Source of the DNA: Hirundichthys speculiger
Lineage: Eukaryota > Chordata > Actinopteri > Beloniformes > Exocoetidae
DNA: 64,000 nucleotides
Direction of reading: 5' to 3'
Assembly: GCA_018398805.1 (NCBI GenBank)
Contig: JAGFBZ010000289.1
Span: 3,923,001 to 3,987,000 of the forward strand
In this document: positions 34,131 to 46,450 of the stretch, piece after piece
Numbering within the stretch: the first letter of the stretch is position 1
Layout of the letters: each line of letters opens with the position of its first letter
The notes under the pieces: model-generated
The model's database searches: none
Seen by the model: the letters and a program-made list of their open reading frames with translations, nothing else
What the model was told of the DNA's origin: nothing
Program-made: the position numbers and the translations under genes

Positions 34131-36924
34131 ATGCTGTCCTGCAGCTGGCAGGTGACCAGAACGATTAAAAGCATATATCTGTGTGTCACAGACTTTTGAT
34201 CGTGTTTTTTAATCATGTTGCTTGAGTACTGTTAAGCTCATAGTTAAGCGCTGTGTTGTGTAATTCTGTAAAAGTGATTTCAAACCCCTCAAACATAAGG
34301 CGGTCGTGATGACAGATTTGTCTTCATTTTACTACCAGTAGCAGTACTAGTTAGTTATACTTGATGTAAAACATTATTTCCAGCAAATAGATCCGCTGCA
34401 TTGCCTTAAACGAATTAAGAAAAAAAAAAGATAAACGGTCTGACAGTAGAAGGCAGACAGATCAAAAACCTTATTTTTGATATATCAATTTTTTTTTGTC
34501 TTCATTTGACTCAGATAAGGAGAAAAGAAAGAGGGGACATTTTTGTTGGAGAGAGTCGTTGGAGAGAAAAGTCTGTACAGAACTGTTATTTACTCGTTTA
34601 TTCAAAAGCATGATGCTTTGAATGCCTCTGAACAGCTGGTCCGAAGCGAACAGCTTTGATTTGTTTTTCTGTTCAAGTTGGGTACATAGATGGAAACACT
34701 GTGACCAGACCCTCCGGAAAACAATAAATAAACACTAAACCCTGCCAAAACAATACACTTAATGAAATAGCCAATAGAAGGGGAAAAAAAGTCAGTTCAG
34801 TTAAATAACAAAAATGCTCATCCAAAATTTATACACAAATATAATTTATTTACGTCTTTATTTTTTCTGTTATTATTCACCATTTGGGTGATTGACACAT
34901 TTTGAGATCCCCCAAACCATATGGTGGTTCATTAAAGTGAATGTTCTTGTTATTTTAATTCCTAACCATGCATTTCTGGGAAATACATATTTAACCAGTC
35001 ATGTCTGAATAGCCTCATTAATGGATTGAAATGAAAGTGGAAATGGTCATTTGTAGGTTACTGATTTCACATATACAACCATCATTAACTTGGCCCACTG
35101 CTGGCTTGTATTGCATAAGTCATTTGGTTGAGGCGTACTGGCTCCAGACCTCGTGCAGTCGTCTCAGGTTCAGCCCCCCCATCTATCTGTATCTGCTCAT
35201 ATTTCAAAAAAAGGAGGGAAGGAACATTAGTAATCAAAATTGTCAGTATTTGAAGTTTTAAAGTGAGACCAACTAGTATTAAAAAAAAAAAAAAAGATTG
35301 AAACGAAAGAAACCCTGTATAATCTGACACTGGCTGTATAATGATTAATTAGATTAGTTAATTTTGCTCACATAATTAATTTACAAAACTACGGTAAACA
35401 GTGGCTATAATTAACACAACCCAAAGAACTTACAATAATGGATTTTTGACTTTGAAAATAACCGTTACTGTGGCCATTAATTAACAAGACCTAAGTAATA
35501 AAAGCATCCAAAAGACACACAAAGAAGCAGCTGAAATTGTCTTCCAAATGTTTAAAATTGGCAACTTCCTCTTCTACACTAAAGAAGCAATTGGCTTCCA
35601 CCACCTCCTTCACTACTTTACATCGTCAGTGCATCAGCACCGAGCCTGGTAATTACCGTAATCACAGGCTTCAAACAAAACCTATCGCAGACATCTTGTT
35701 GTGACGTGAAGGTGTTGCATTAGAATTTCTTATTTAAAAGCCTCTAACGACTTGGTAAAATCAAGACGCACATAGAGAAAGAGGTCATGGGAGAATATAT
35801 ATTCATTCAACCTCATGAATATCAGAATAAATTGTCATTTTATTAAATGAAAAAGGGTAATGTCTGATGTCTCAGAAATGAACTTCCACTGTGTTAAAAC
35901 GAAAGATAACTTCACGGCACGGCAGAATGTGTGGCTCTAACTGCTTTGTCGTTCCGTACCTCTGTACATTTTTCTCTTTCTTTTACGCTTCAAATGCAGA
36001 GAGCAAACGGATAAATACAAAGCTCCCAGAAATTGGCAGCGGGAGTGTTTTGGGCATGCTGGCCGACTCGCTGCAGTGACAGCCAGTCTGTCTCAGAGGA
36101 TTGAGTGACGGAGGGGGGCAGTGAAGCTGGCACTGCTCTAATGGAGGTGATGCTAATGACCTCTGAGCCAATAAACAAGCACTCCCTCCACGTTCCCTCA
36201 CCTGTTTAACAACCTTGTAGGTATGATGAGGTGAATTCAGACATGCTGCCAGAAACTAGCGGCAATGAGTGAAAGCCTTATAAATGTTATCTTCGTCAAA
36301 ATATGTTCCATTTGTGGTCAAAAATGATAGTAATGTATCCCTTTCACGGTGTTTGAATACTTTTTTTTAAATTAATGCACATTATGTATTAACAAAGCAC
36401 GCGCATGTATTCGACTGCCTTTCACAGTCCCAAATAAAAGCCAGTTTTATACAAAATTACTGCTCAAGGCAGTTTTAAACAAAATTGCCATTCTGCTACA
36501 AGGAGACTGGAGTACTTCAAATCTGAGCAAAAAACATTACAAAAAAAACACTCAAAAATGACCCTCTTCCCTTTATGCTTATGGATGCTTTCTTGTTCTT
36601 TTTTCTTCACCCTATTTCTCTTTAACAACCTGTGATGTTTCACAGTTTTGTCCCCTCTTTCCTACCCTGGAGAAATGTCACTTGGGCGAGCACCGTCCGT
36701 CAAACTGGCATCTCTGACAGAGTGCTCGGCTAAAAGGCCATGCTTCGATTGGCATGGGATCCCCTGGCTGAGCTGTGTCAGGCTGCTGCCTTCTCTCTTT
36801 CCTTCTCCTCTTCCTGTTATTACCATTTCCAAAATTGTATAGATATTGACTTCGTTCAACACCCCTGCAGACATGGGTTGCTTGAAAATATGTGAAATCT
36901 GCATAATGCCCCTGCCTTTTACCC
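34131..36924 (+). other. Presumed intron, no gene seen
   Basis: No supported exon. Small A and T runs occur throughout, including poly-A at 35280-35295. A frame near 35990-36079 follows an acceptor-like CAAATGCAG but ends in a stop with no donor, so I do not call it. Confidence 0.5.
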
Positions 36925-37040
36925 AAAGAGAGCTGGGTTAGGCTCCAGCAGATCCCCGTGACCCTGAATAGGAATAAGCAGGCATAGATAATACGGTTAG
37001 GGTTAACCCCTACCCTATCTGGTTGAATGGATGCATATCT
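36925..37040 (+). repeat. Degenerate retroelement tail
   Basis: GCTGGGTTAGGCTCCAGCAG, then CCCCGTGACCCTGAATAGGA and a closing GAATGGATG match the form of a common teleost repeat tail. GGTTAGGGTTAACCCCTACC at 36998-37017 is a near palindrome with telomere-like units and probably derives from the tail. Confidence 0.5.
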
Positions 37041-37604
37041 GCATGATAATGAATGCAGTCAGCATCAAATTTGGTCAAAAAGCGTAAACATAGATGAAGA
37101 CAAACCAATTAAGATGAGATACACACAAAAAACCCCCCCACAATGCTACGTTATAGACTTATTGATAAAATGATCTCAGTGTAACATATCTGTTGGCAGT
37201 AACAACAGCAATCATCAGTATTTCAGGTGAGTTAATACATCAAATGTATTTTGTAGGTGACCTCTAGTAACTTCTAGTAAGTCGAAAGACATGACACGAA
37301 AATGAAGGCAAAGCTTGCTGCGTGAAGGAATAGTTTGCCTTTAAATATCATAATTCTTTTTCCTAAACTATGAAGACATCAATCATTTCTCATGCCTAAA
37401 AAAGTTGGTTAGTTGCCTAAGCCAAGCTAAGAAGGAAACTAAATGAAACAAATTCATATTTCAACATCTTTGAAATAGAGATAATTAAATGCAACCTCTT
37501 TGGTGTGGTGAAACTACTGTAGTCACAACTGATTGGGCTAATGGTAAGCCAACAACACGCTGGATCAGCAGGCTAACTGACTTTAACCAGTATATGAGCT
37601 CAGT
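37041..37604 (+). other. Presumed intron, nothing recognised
   Basis: AT-rich, with no exon or repeat family recognised. Confidence 0.5.
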
Positions 37605-37940
37605 TAGGTTTCCCATCCATCCATCTATATATATGATTATTCCAGTGGAGGGATCTGCCAGAGCCAATCCCAGCTCTCTTCTAGCAAAAGGCAGAGGTAG
37701 ACCCTTTTGGCCAGTCTGTCACAGGACCACATATAGAAAAACAACCACGCGTTCCTACGGATGATTTAGAATCACCAGGTAGCCTGACATGCATGTCTTT
37801 GGGGGGAAGCTGGAAGTACTGGGATAAAACCCAGTACGAACATGGGGAGAACATGTGAACGCCACACAGAGACCTCCCTTGCCAGGATTCAAACCAGGAA
37901 CCTTCTTGCGGTGAGGCAACAGTGCTAACCATGAAGTCAA
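37605..37940 (-). repeat. Dispersed teleost repeat, longer copy
   Basis: Starts with CCATCCATCCATC, then GTAGCCTGACATGCATGTCT, ACATGGGGAGAACATG, CCACACAGAGACCTCC and AACCAGGAACCTTCTTGCGG, ending GAGGCAACAGTGCTAACCA. This order of motifs is characteristic of a repeat common in fish genomes; the CATCC start is the tail of an element lying on the minus strand. It is diverged and encodes nothing intact. A shorter relative lies at 30370-30515. Confidence 0.65.
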
Positions 37941-40900
37941 CCCAGTCAGGGTTTTTAGTAATCCTAATGCTTTCCCTTTTACTTCATCATTGAGACTCTA
38001 CCACACTCTTTTTTTTTTACAACCCTCTTTAAACTCTAAGGTTTTACATTAAAACATAATAATAAATAAATAAAAATAAAAATCATGTGACACTTATCAA
38101 TGGCAGCAAAATTTCAACTACATTGATTTCTTTTTTGACCAGAGGTTTTTTTCTATTGACCTTTGCGGCACAGTTTGGTGAGAATGAGAAGTGACCACAG
38201 GCTGTTTGTAAGAGGTGGCGCTTGGCCTCAGTCACATCTCCTGTGTTTTTTCTTTCTTTCAGTGATTAATATTGATTACCCACAGAATCCAATAAAACCA
38301 AGGCCCTTTGTGACTCTGAATTCAGGTTGGGCTCCTTGTGTTCTTGAGGATTCGCGTCTTTTAATTAAGTGTGAACCTCTTCATTTGACCTATAAAACCC
38401 TGGCGTAGTTTGGAGGTCTCTGCTGCTTCCCTTGATTAAGTGTTTAATTAAACGGATTGTGCCAAATGCAAAATCCATGTTGTGTTTCTAAATTCAGACT
38501 TTATACTTTTAGCCCTGTTATATTTAAAACTGAACAGTACATGGTCATCTAGACCGAAACTGGATTACCCACACATGTCCCACAGTTTGACCTGGGATTT
38601 GACCTGGAAGTAATAGAAATCATTGAAGCAGAGAAGAAGAAAAAAGGCATAAAAAATGTACATAAAAGAAAACCAAGTCCTTTTCTCTATAGATAGGAAT
38701 GCTAAAGTGATGACACAGCAAGCAAACGGTCAGTGAGATGGGGTGGGGGAATTCTCCTTCTGCGCTTACGAATAACACAAATTGAGATCCTCCAAAATTT
38801 TTAAGTTCAACTAAATGCCTTTATCTGGTTTCAGAAGTGTAATTACGCTCATTTTCGTTAGTTTAGTGCAGCAGCACAAACAAATTGGTGGGTAAAGACG
38901 CTTTGCTGGATGTGTCAGTTTGATTAAGTCTGTGAATGTTTGGTTCCATCTCTGAGCTGAACTTGCTCACATAGCATTAATCTGTTTATGCATGCGAGCC
39001 GAAGCATCTGTGCACAGGATGATTTTATACCTTTACATCTGTTAGCAGCATGGTACAGTGTCTGTTTGCTGATTTACTGTACGGTGTGCGCCTCTGATAA
39101 TGTAGCTAATGTAATGAATTGCACGTGGCAGATGAATGTTTTCCCTTTGCGTGCTTTGCAGCCAAACTCATCCAGTGCAACCAGGGCCATGGGAGGGAGT
39201 GACAGAGGGAGAACTGAAAGTTTCCCTCTCTTTATGCTATCTTAGTTTGTTTTCTTTCCACATGCACACACACGTGAAGGGGGACATGCTCGGATGTGAA
39301 AGCAAAACGTTTAACTTTGAAAGTTGGACTCCTAATTAGCAGAATTAGTGGTAGATCAAAGAGGACAATTTAGGGAGGTGTTTGTGGTAGCAAGGGCTCA
39401 TTAGCATCACAACACATGAACACGGCCATGAAAAAGCAAGTGGCAGAAGGAGTCTCATTATGGAGCACCGCCGTGCGTACACCGGGCCGCATGCAGACAG
39501 ATTGGCCATCAGGAGAGATCGAACAAGTTGTTCCAACACACGCGTACGGATATTGATATGCACTCACACACCTAAACAGGAAAAGGCGCAGCAACATCGC
39601 TAGTTATGGGTATGGATTCAAGGAATCATTCCCCTCATGTGCCCACTCAAATATTCATGCACTCATGTATACAGCCTGTAATGTTTTCTGGCACAAAGGA
39701 AAACAAAAGATGGTCTCTGCCTGCTCCTATCTAATTTCAGCTTAATTAAGAGGGGAATTAACTTTGATCTGTACGGTTTAGTAGGTGTGTGGTAGTCCAA
39801 CCACGAAGAAAAGCACAAACCTTTAAGTATTCTTCAGCCTAGCACTCAAAGTCAGAACCAGATTGCTTTCCATTCATTCATCCCACACTGTTTGAAGTCA
39901 ATACAGATAAGGGCAGGAAAGATTCTATTAGGACTACCTGAGCCATCCTCGTTAACTGGATCTAACAAACTCCTGGCAGCAGGCCATTGTGTGCGGCTCT
40001 CCATGCTAATGCCATAAGCAGAACAAAAAGATCAAAGGATTTGGGATGGCCCTTTATTTTAGTGTTCTTTGGTCCAGTGACATGGGTTAATGATGTACTA
40101 GAGCAGATGCTTTAAAAAAATCTAAAATGTAATCCATACAGAGACGCAAACAGTATTTTTTTCTGCAGACGAACACAGTTGGACCAAAAAACAAACACAC
40201 ACACATATATATATATTTTTCTCACACTGTCTTCCTTGTTGCAATCCTTTTTAACTGTGTCCACTAATCAGAGCAGTTCATGAAAACATGAGTATTTTCT
40301 TTTTTTGTCACTGTTCAGTGGACCTCTGCCGTGGTAGCAGCACTTTCTCTTTTCCACTGCTGCTTTTCTTTCCTGTTGAGATGTTGGTTGGAGCGTCCTC
40401 TTCCATCCACAATTGCCTTCCATTTCCTTCCAACTCATGGGAGTGCTGTGGCTGTCTGTCAGCACTGAGCTCCAGGCAACAGGAGAGTGGGACAGCTTTA
40501 TTAAAAATTGAGAGGTGGGAGGGGAGGTGTTGAATGGTGGTAGGTGGGGGGAGGGGGGGCACAGATTGACAGTATTAATAATCAATATAATAGGTACAGG
40601 GTGAAAAAGGTGAATGGGAAGCAGTTCGTTTCATAGGATATTACCACAATAACCCCTAGCAGGAGTGCCATCCACTCTGCTGATGCGTTGTCTTTGTCTT
40701 TTTTTTTGTTTTTTTTTTGTTGAGTGTTAAACAGGAAGGAAAGATGGAGTAAAGCAACCAGAAGGACAGAGAATGGAAAACAGCAGGTTATACTAACTGA
40801 AGGGATGACAAGATGTTTAGTCAGAACAAATCTCATTCATCTTCTGGACCGACTGCCAGGTATCTGCAACGAGGGAACAGAACTAACTCTTTTTTTTTTT

Positions 40901-43002
40901 TACCTTGCAATGTCTCAGTACCCATGTTGGAAATCTTTGCATCACAAATCAACTCAGCATGAACAGCCAGACAAGAAAATCTGTAATTGGTACCGTTGTT
41001 GTGCACAAAAAATATTGACTTTTATTCATGTTTTTGTTAATAAGTGTACCTTTTAATTAGACATTTGATTTTATTAGGATTATAAGGTCTAATGTTTGAT
41101 CTCTACTTTGTTATATTTTGTGTTTTTTTTTATAATCATGTAATTCTATTTTATTTTGAATTAGATTATTGTGATTATTACTTAAGAAATGTACTATATA
41201 AGTTAAATTGCAGTCACTTGAAAAAAAACTTTATGAATTCTTAAAAATAATAATATTGTGTAAGTATAAATTACTGAAGAAAGATAAATAAGTAAGGTAA
41301 ATAAATAAATCCAAATAAAAATTAGTGGACAGCATTTTGGAATGAGAAAAATTATAGGACAAAGAGAGGTGTGGATGAAAAACACAGAGATTGTCTTAAA
41401 CTCAGCTGCTTCCATTTGTAAAAACATTTTTCATTGACCAGGGCTACTTGTCATAACAAGTGCTAAAACAGTGCCACAATTACCAACAGAAGTTCTTCAA
41501 GAAGTATTACATCCGAATATATGTGGTGGGGGAAAAAAAAAATTGAAACGACTTATGTTAATTCTGTTTACTAACATGGCAGGCCCTAGATACGCCCAGT
41601 GATACCTGTAGAATCTGCAAAAGCCAGAACAAAGATAAACCAGCAGGGATGAACCAGCGGATGAAAGAAATGAAAAAGGTAATGATCAGTGTCTAGGGAA
41701 TGTCCAGAGTCAGAAGAGGATGTTCAGAGTTCAAAGAGAATGTTCAGAAGCACCCACATTTTGCTTACATTCTGAGCTTTCTCTTTACACTCAGTATTCT
41801 GTGTCTACCACTACCTGAGGAATCTCTGTGTGTCTGAAACTCCCGTCTTCAAAAGTTCAGAAAACTTGCCTGTGGCAAAGGGCGCATGTACTATTAATGT
41901 AAGGACTTTTATGTAATTTCATGGGTTATAGTCTCAATCACTATTATGTTACCTCCTTCGGCCATAATAAAAATTTATTTAAATGAAACTCTTCAAGATT
42001 CCTACTATAAGAACTTGCTAAAGGCGCACTTTAAAGAATCAGGGTTGAGTCTGACAGTGTAGTCAGTCTATAACCAGACTCACTCCTCTTCTCATATATA
42101 AATATGAACCTTTTTTTTTGCATCCTGAGGCATCTGTGTGTCTGTTGATGGAGATCTGTTTTCTACTCACCTAAAGAAACCATCACATTTTCTGCAGAAA
42201 ATAAGCTGAGTTATTGAATCCATTGTTGCATTTGACAGTGACATTCCTTTAAATGTTGTCGTTCACTTCTGCATGAATGCTTTGATGTGCTCAGGTGAGC
42301 ACAATGCTTGTGTGAATATTGCTGCCATTGTTTCAAATGCATTATGGGAAAAAAATATATATTTTTTTTCTTTTCAAAAATGCATACACTGAAGGCTCTG
42401 TTGAGCGTTTGATACTTGGAGGAAAGAAAAAGTTGCTAATAACCTTTCCTTAATACAAAAAAAAAAGAATCCTTTCATGGATTTAATGTCTGGTTTTCTC
42501 CATATTCTACCTTTGTCATTTTCTTCTCTTTTATAGCCTTTTGTTTCATTCTTCCTCTTTCTCTCTTTAATATCTGCTCATTAATGTGGCTAAATAATGT
42601 TTCTTTGCGTGCAGAATGTGACACACATATCTTTAAACACACAGCTGTGAAAGTACAGATATGCCTGCACAGAGCAACTGGAATATTAACTGGGCCTTTG
42701 AACTATAAGCACAGCTAATCTTATTTTGTCCACACCACTGCTAGGGCCTGATCATTGTTTAACTATTACAGAAATGTTATTAAGTCCCTCTGTGTGAGTG
42801 TGTGTCCGTGTGTGTTTTTTATGCATCTGTTTTCTTAAGTAAGTGGAGGTACATCAAATTGGCTGTCTTCTCACCATTTTACAGTTTAATTGTCTTTTAT
42901 TGAAAATTGTTGTGAACATTCTGTTATGAAAGGAAATTTTGAGTTAGTTTGATATGTTATCCTTAAGCCCTACTTTAACTTTGTAGGCTTATTCTAGCAC
43001 CC
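37941..43002 (+). other. Presumed intron, no gene seen
   Basis: About 5 kb with no supported exon. It includes a short CA/TA tract (40195-40216), a G-rich stretch (40515-40558) and T/C-rich tracts. Repeat-poor sub-blocks near 38400-38470 and 39310-39420 could be conserved elements, but nothing distinguishes them clearly. Confidence 0.45.
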
Positions 43003-43200
43003 ATCCATCCATCTGTGCATCAACTTCTGTTTATTTGAGTTTGGATCACAGGGAGGGACAGCAGGCCTAAGCAGAGTAAGCTCCAGAACTCTCTCTCTCC
43101 GGCCACCTCCTCCAGCTCCTCCGGGGGAATACTGAGGCGTTCTGAGCCCTGAGACATATAATCCCTCCTGTGTGTCCTGGGTCTGCCCTGGGCCTCCTTT
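43003..43200 (-). mobile_element. RTE/Rex3-like LINE 3' end
   Basis: Begins with CATCCATCCATC, the reversed GGATG tail, then GCAGGCCTAAGCAGAG, GGCCACCTCCTCCAGCTCCT, CTGAGGCGTTCTGAGCCCTG and GTGTCCTGGGTCTGCCCTGG. In reverse complement this is the 3' terminal region of the same LINE family found on the plus strand at 44807-45492. It is cut off at about 43200 and encodes no enzyme core. Confidence 0.7.
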
Positions 43201-43430
43201 TTTTTTCTTTTTTACTACTGCCCATTCATAGGGAGTTTGTATTGGTTCAAACTGTTGTGCTGGAGGTGGAGATCATGAAATGAGCATTTGTATGGGATTA
43301 AAATTATCCCATGACCTCTGAGTTTGCTGAAACTGGGAAGATACTGGGTGGTTGAATCCTTACTTTGCAAATAACAGACCTGGCACATATTTGCACTGGA
43401 TTAATATCACAGACACCCACTGTAATTATT
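43201..43430 (+). other. Presumed intron, nothing recognised
   Basis: No exon or repeat recognised between two retroelement pieces. Confidence 0.4.
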
Positions 43431-43525
43431 ACAGATTATTCAAGATTCAAGATTCTTTTAATGTCATTGAGCCAGCGTCCCAGCACAATGAAATTACATT
43501 CCAGTACATCGTCCAAGAAACATAC
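43431..43525. repeat. Dispersed repeat fragment (CAAGATTCAAGATTC type)
   Basis: ATTCAAGATTCAAGATTC, then TTTTAATGTCATTGAGCC and CACAATGAAATTACATTCC, is a diverged form of a sequence I recall as frequent in fish genomes. Family and ends are not determined. Confidence 0.4.
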
Positions 43526-44017
43526 CAGAAACAGTCAATAGGTAAATAGTATATAGTGATATACTGTCATTATCAAAAAAAATCTACATCACTATCACAT
43601 ATGCTTGATTAACATTTGTTTATGAGCATTACTTGGAATGACATCCATCAAACCTATACTTATACCTCCATAAGTCTAACGCTTTGGATAAATATATTAT
43701 TTTATACCCAGACTACAGACAAGAAGAATAAAACAGATTTGGTTTTTCCTAAGTCCCATTACATTTTTAGCCTTTTAGGTCTATTCTGTGTCAGCATTAA
43801 CCTGCTTGACACATTTTATAGTTTTAATATTATGCTAAGGTGACCCAAAAACCCAGAAGAAGGACGCCCTACTGGCCTCTTGTTCAAACTGCAAAAATAC
43901 TCAAAGATAGTCAAAGATGACAAAGTAGCTTTATAAACCATACATTTATTTAAAACATTCCTTTTCTGATTGAAATAAAAATTTTCTGATCTGTAAACAT
44001 AATTAATGCCTCATAAC
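43526..44017 (+). other. Presumed intron, nothing recognised
   Basis: AT-rich with no exon or repeat recognised. Confidence 0.45.
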
Positions 44018-44806
44018 CAGTGACATGTGTTGAGATTCATGGCTGGTGAGGCACTGACTCCATCAGAATCAGAGTTACACATTTATGAACCCAACAGAGT
44101 AGATTAGTCACCATCTGGTCAGCAGTAGTTAGCAGGTTATGTTTTATATGTCATATCAGCATATTTTGGAAAGATTTTCTAGTGGCCTTTATTGGATAGA
44201 GAGAAATCAATGGCTAAAAAAGGGACACAACAACAACACTAGAAATTGAACTACAAACCACTATATGAGTCCACCCACTTAACTACCAACTACCTAGCAA
44301 ATACTATTGTAGGCCCCAACATTATACTGATTCTTAAATTAAATCCCCCCATGCAATGCTGCTGTGATTAGTTAGGGTACCATTCAACCAATCATCCTTC
44401 AAACAACATTTGTAGCCTATTGTACAGACATTGACCCACCACGCACCACGATAGAGAAAACAAAGATAAATAGAGGCCAAAATGGAAAACACTTCCCCTC
44501 AGCCCCCCTTAAAACTTACTTGGCTTTCTTTAGTGTAAATTTTTCCCATCCACCTTTCTCCTTTCGTTTTCTGTTTGCCATCTTTTTGTTGACAGACACT
44601 AACGTTAGTCTGCTTTGTTGGTTTTTATGGCCTACATCTGATAAATGATTGTCTTAGCGCCCCCTGGTGTTAGACACCGGTAATTGATAGACTGAAAATT
44701 TTGGTTATTGAACAGGTCCGACGAGTAGCCTCTTGGGGCCGACGGCCGTAGACTGGACGGCCGTTCTGGACTTTTCCAGAATCCACAGATTACCAGTCCG
44801 CCCCTG
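44018..44806. mobile_element. hAT-related fragment or two abutting fragments
   Basis: The left part reads CAGTGACATGTGTTGAGATT then CATGGCTGGTGAGGCACTGA, which I recognise as one end of a fish hAT-type repeat. The right part ends ACCAGTCCGCCCCTG, the complement of CAGGGGCGGACTGGT, a common hAT terminus. The two termini do not match well and no target duplication is seen, so they may come from two different elements. Confidence 0.45.
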
Positions 44807-45050
44807 GCGTTGGGAAGAATGAGATTACAGATACAGTCATCTGAAATGAGTTTCCTCCAGGGTGGCTGTAGTCTCTTAAAGATAGGATGAGAAGTTTAGT
44901 CATTTGGGAAAGACTTAGAGTAGGGGTGCTGCTACTCCATATTGAGAAGAGCCAGCTGAGGTGGTTCAGGTATCTGGTAAGGCTGCCACTTTCAGGTATG
45001 TCCAGTTGGGAGGAAGACCAAAGGCAAACCATGACACGTTGGAGAGATTA
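44807..45050 (+). mobile_element. RTE/Rex3-like LINE 3' fragment, first part
   Basis: A plus-strand frame from 44887 reads MRSLVIWERLRVGVLLLHIE, then KSQLRWFRYLVRLPLS and, after a deletion, TMTRWRDYGP. The patterns S-Q-L-R-W-F-x-x-L-V-R-x-P and T-R-W-R-D-Y are those of the C-terminal tail of RTE/Rex3-type LINE proteins. Homology breaks at about 45050 and resumes at about 45328, so something of about 280 bp is inserted. No reverse-transcriptase core is present; this is a 5'-truncated relic. Confidence 0.75.
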
Positions 45051-45327
45051 TGGGCCCAATCTTCCACCAGATCTGCTAAAGCCGGTATTAAGGGATAGCA
45101 GGTAGCGGGAGGGGCGTTCCCCCGCAAAGAACGCAATCTTTCACCTTCCTAAACCTGCTATCCCACCTGCGCTACCCGCTATATTATACATATGAGTGGT
45201 TAGGGCGTTCTACCTATTAAACCAATCAGTGCCTCAGTAGCCATATTGCCTTTAAGAGCAGGCAAAACCGCAACCCGCAAACCACTATGGAGCGTGTTTT
45301 CATCCAGATCGGAGCAGCTCTCAAGCG
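45051..45327. mobile_element. Unidentified insert splitting the LINE
   Basis: The LINE text stops after GAGATTATG and resumes near GCTTGTCTGGGAC. The insert begins GGGCCCAATCTTCCACCAG and contains the inverted pair GGGATAGCAGG (45090-45100) and CCTGCTATCCC (45157-45167), which could form a stem. It encodes nothing. Its family and exact ends are not determined. Confidence 0.45.
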
Positions 45328-45492
45328 TAGCTTGTCTGGGACTCTGCTGTAGAGCTCTGCTATAGAGAATCCTTTGGTATCCCCCAGGACAAGCTGGAGG
45401 AGTTGGTCAGGGAGAGGGATGTCTGGGTCACTCTGTTTTAGCAGCTGCCCTGTGACCCAAATGTATAAGTAGATGTGGGTGGATAGATGGAT
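45328..45492 (+). mobile_element. RTE/Rex3-like LINE 3' fragment, second part
   Basis: Contains CCTTTGGTATCCCCCAGGAC, AAGCTGGAGGAGTTGGTCAG and GGAGAGGGATGTCTGGGTCA, then GCAGCTGCCCTGTGACCC and a GTGGATAGATGGATAC tail. These follow the 3' order expected for the same LINE as 44807-45050. Confidence 0.75.
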
Positions 45493-46331
45493 ACATTTGA
45501 ATACGAAATATGCAGATGACTGCAAGGAAAAAAAGAAAGTGGCAGTCAAACTGTTTTTTGACACTATTCACTTTAGATAATTCTGGATTCTCTCGTTCGT
45601 CTTTAGCTGTGATTCAGGGTTTGTGGCTTCTTTTCATGATAGCTTTCATAACATACAGCTGAGTATAAGATGCAATCCAAAAACTTCTTTTCACTTTTAT
45701 GATGTTCAAAAAGAGTTGGAACGCACAGCCGGGCCATTAACACATCACTACCGAAGTAAATAGGTAACAGCCTCCTTACCTCCTTACAGCCTCCTTCTTA
45801 TTACACAGTGTAATTATGTTTGAGCTGAGAATGAGATATTTAGCCTGAATGGATGAATGAATGAAAAGAAAAAACAAGATTATGTAGGACAATTTAAATA
45901 TCCTGAATAAACAGATTTTTCTGTCAGAGGATTCTGTTCTTTCCCTCTATGGCATAAACATATTATGAGAAGAAAATCCGGGGATTCATCAGGCTCATTT
46001 TGTAAAAGGGTGGTTCAGGGAGCCTTAGACATCATTTTCACACATGGATTAGCCACGACAGAGTCCAGACTTTAACCTTAATGAGGGATCTTTGACGTTT
46101 GCTGGAGAAGACTTTACGCAGCAGTCCGACTCTGCCATCATCAATATAAGAGCTTTATAAAAAATTAATCAAATTTGGGGTGGAATAAAACATTGTGACA
46201 TTTCCTAATCGGCTTGAAAAAATGCAATAGAAAATGTTTTCTTTTATTCAAGGCTGAAGGTGTTTCAATAAAATATTGGTCATTTCTGTGTGATATTGTG
46301 TCTCTGGTATCATATAAAAAAGAAAAAGAAA
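45493..46331 (+). other. Presumed intron, nothing recognised
   Basis: No exon or named repeat. Confidence 0.45.
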
Positions 46332-46450
46332 GGGCCGTCCGCTGGTGCAATGGTTAGTTCAACTCCCAGCTCATCAACCCTTTGCTGCATGTCTTCCCCT
46401 TTCCTGTCTGTCTCTACTGCAAGTAAAGGCCAATAGTGCCAAAAAAACAA
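46332..46450 (+). mobile_element. tRNA-derived SINE-like copy
   Basis: Begins GGGCCGTCCGCTGGTGCAAT followed by GGTTAG, close to a tRNA-type A box (TGGTGCAATGGTTAG). AGTTCAACTCC follows where a degenerate B box is expected. The body contains TTTGCTGCATGTCTTCCCC and the tail reads AAGTAAAGGCCAATAGTGCC then AAAAAAACAA. This order matches a short SINE common in fish. The B box is weak and the copy is old. Confidence 0.65.

Noticed and set aside
35983..36079. Possible small exon after CAAATGCAG
   Set aside because: The frame ends in a stop at 36077-36079 with no donor before it and no homology that I recognise.
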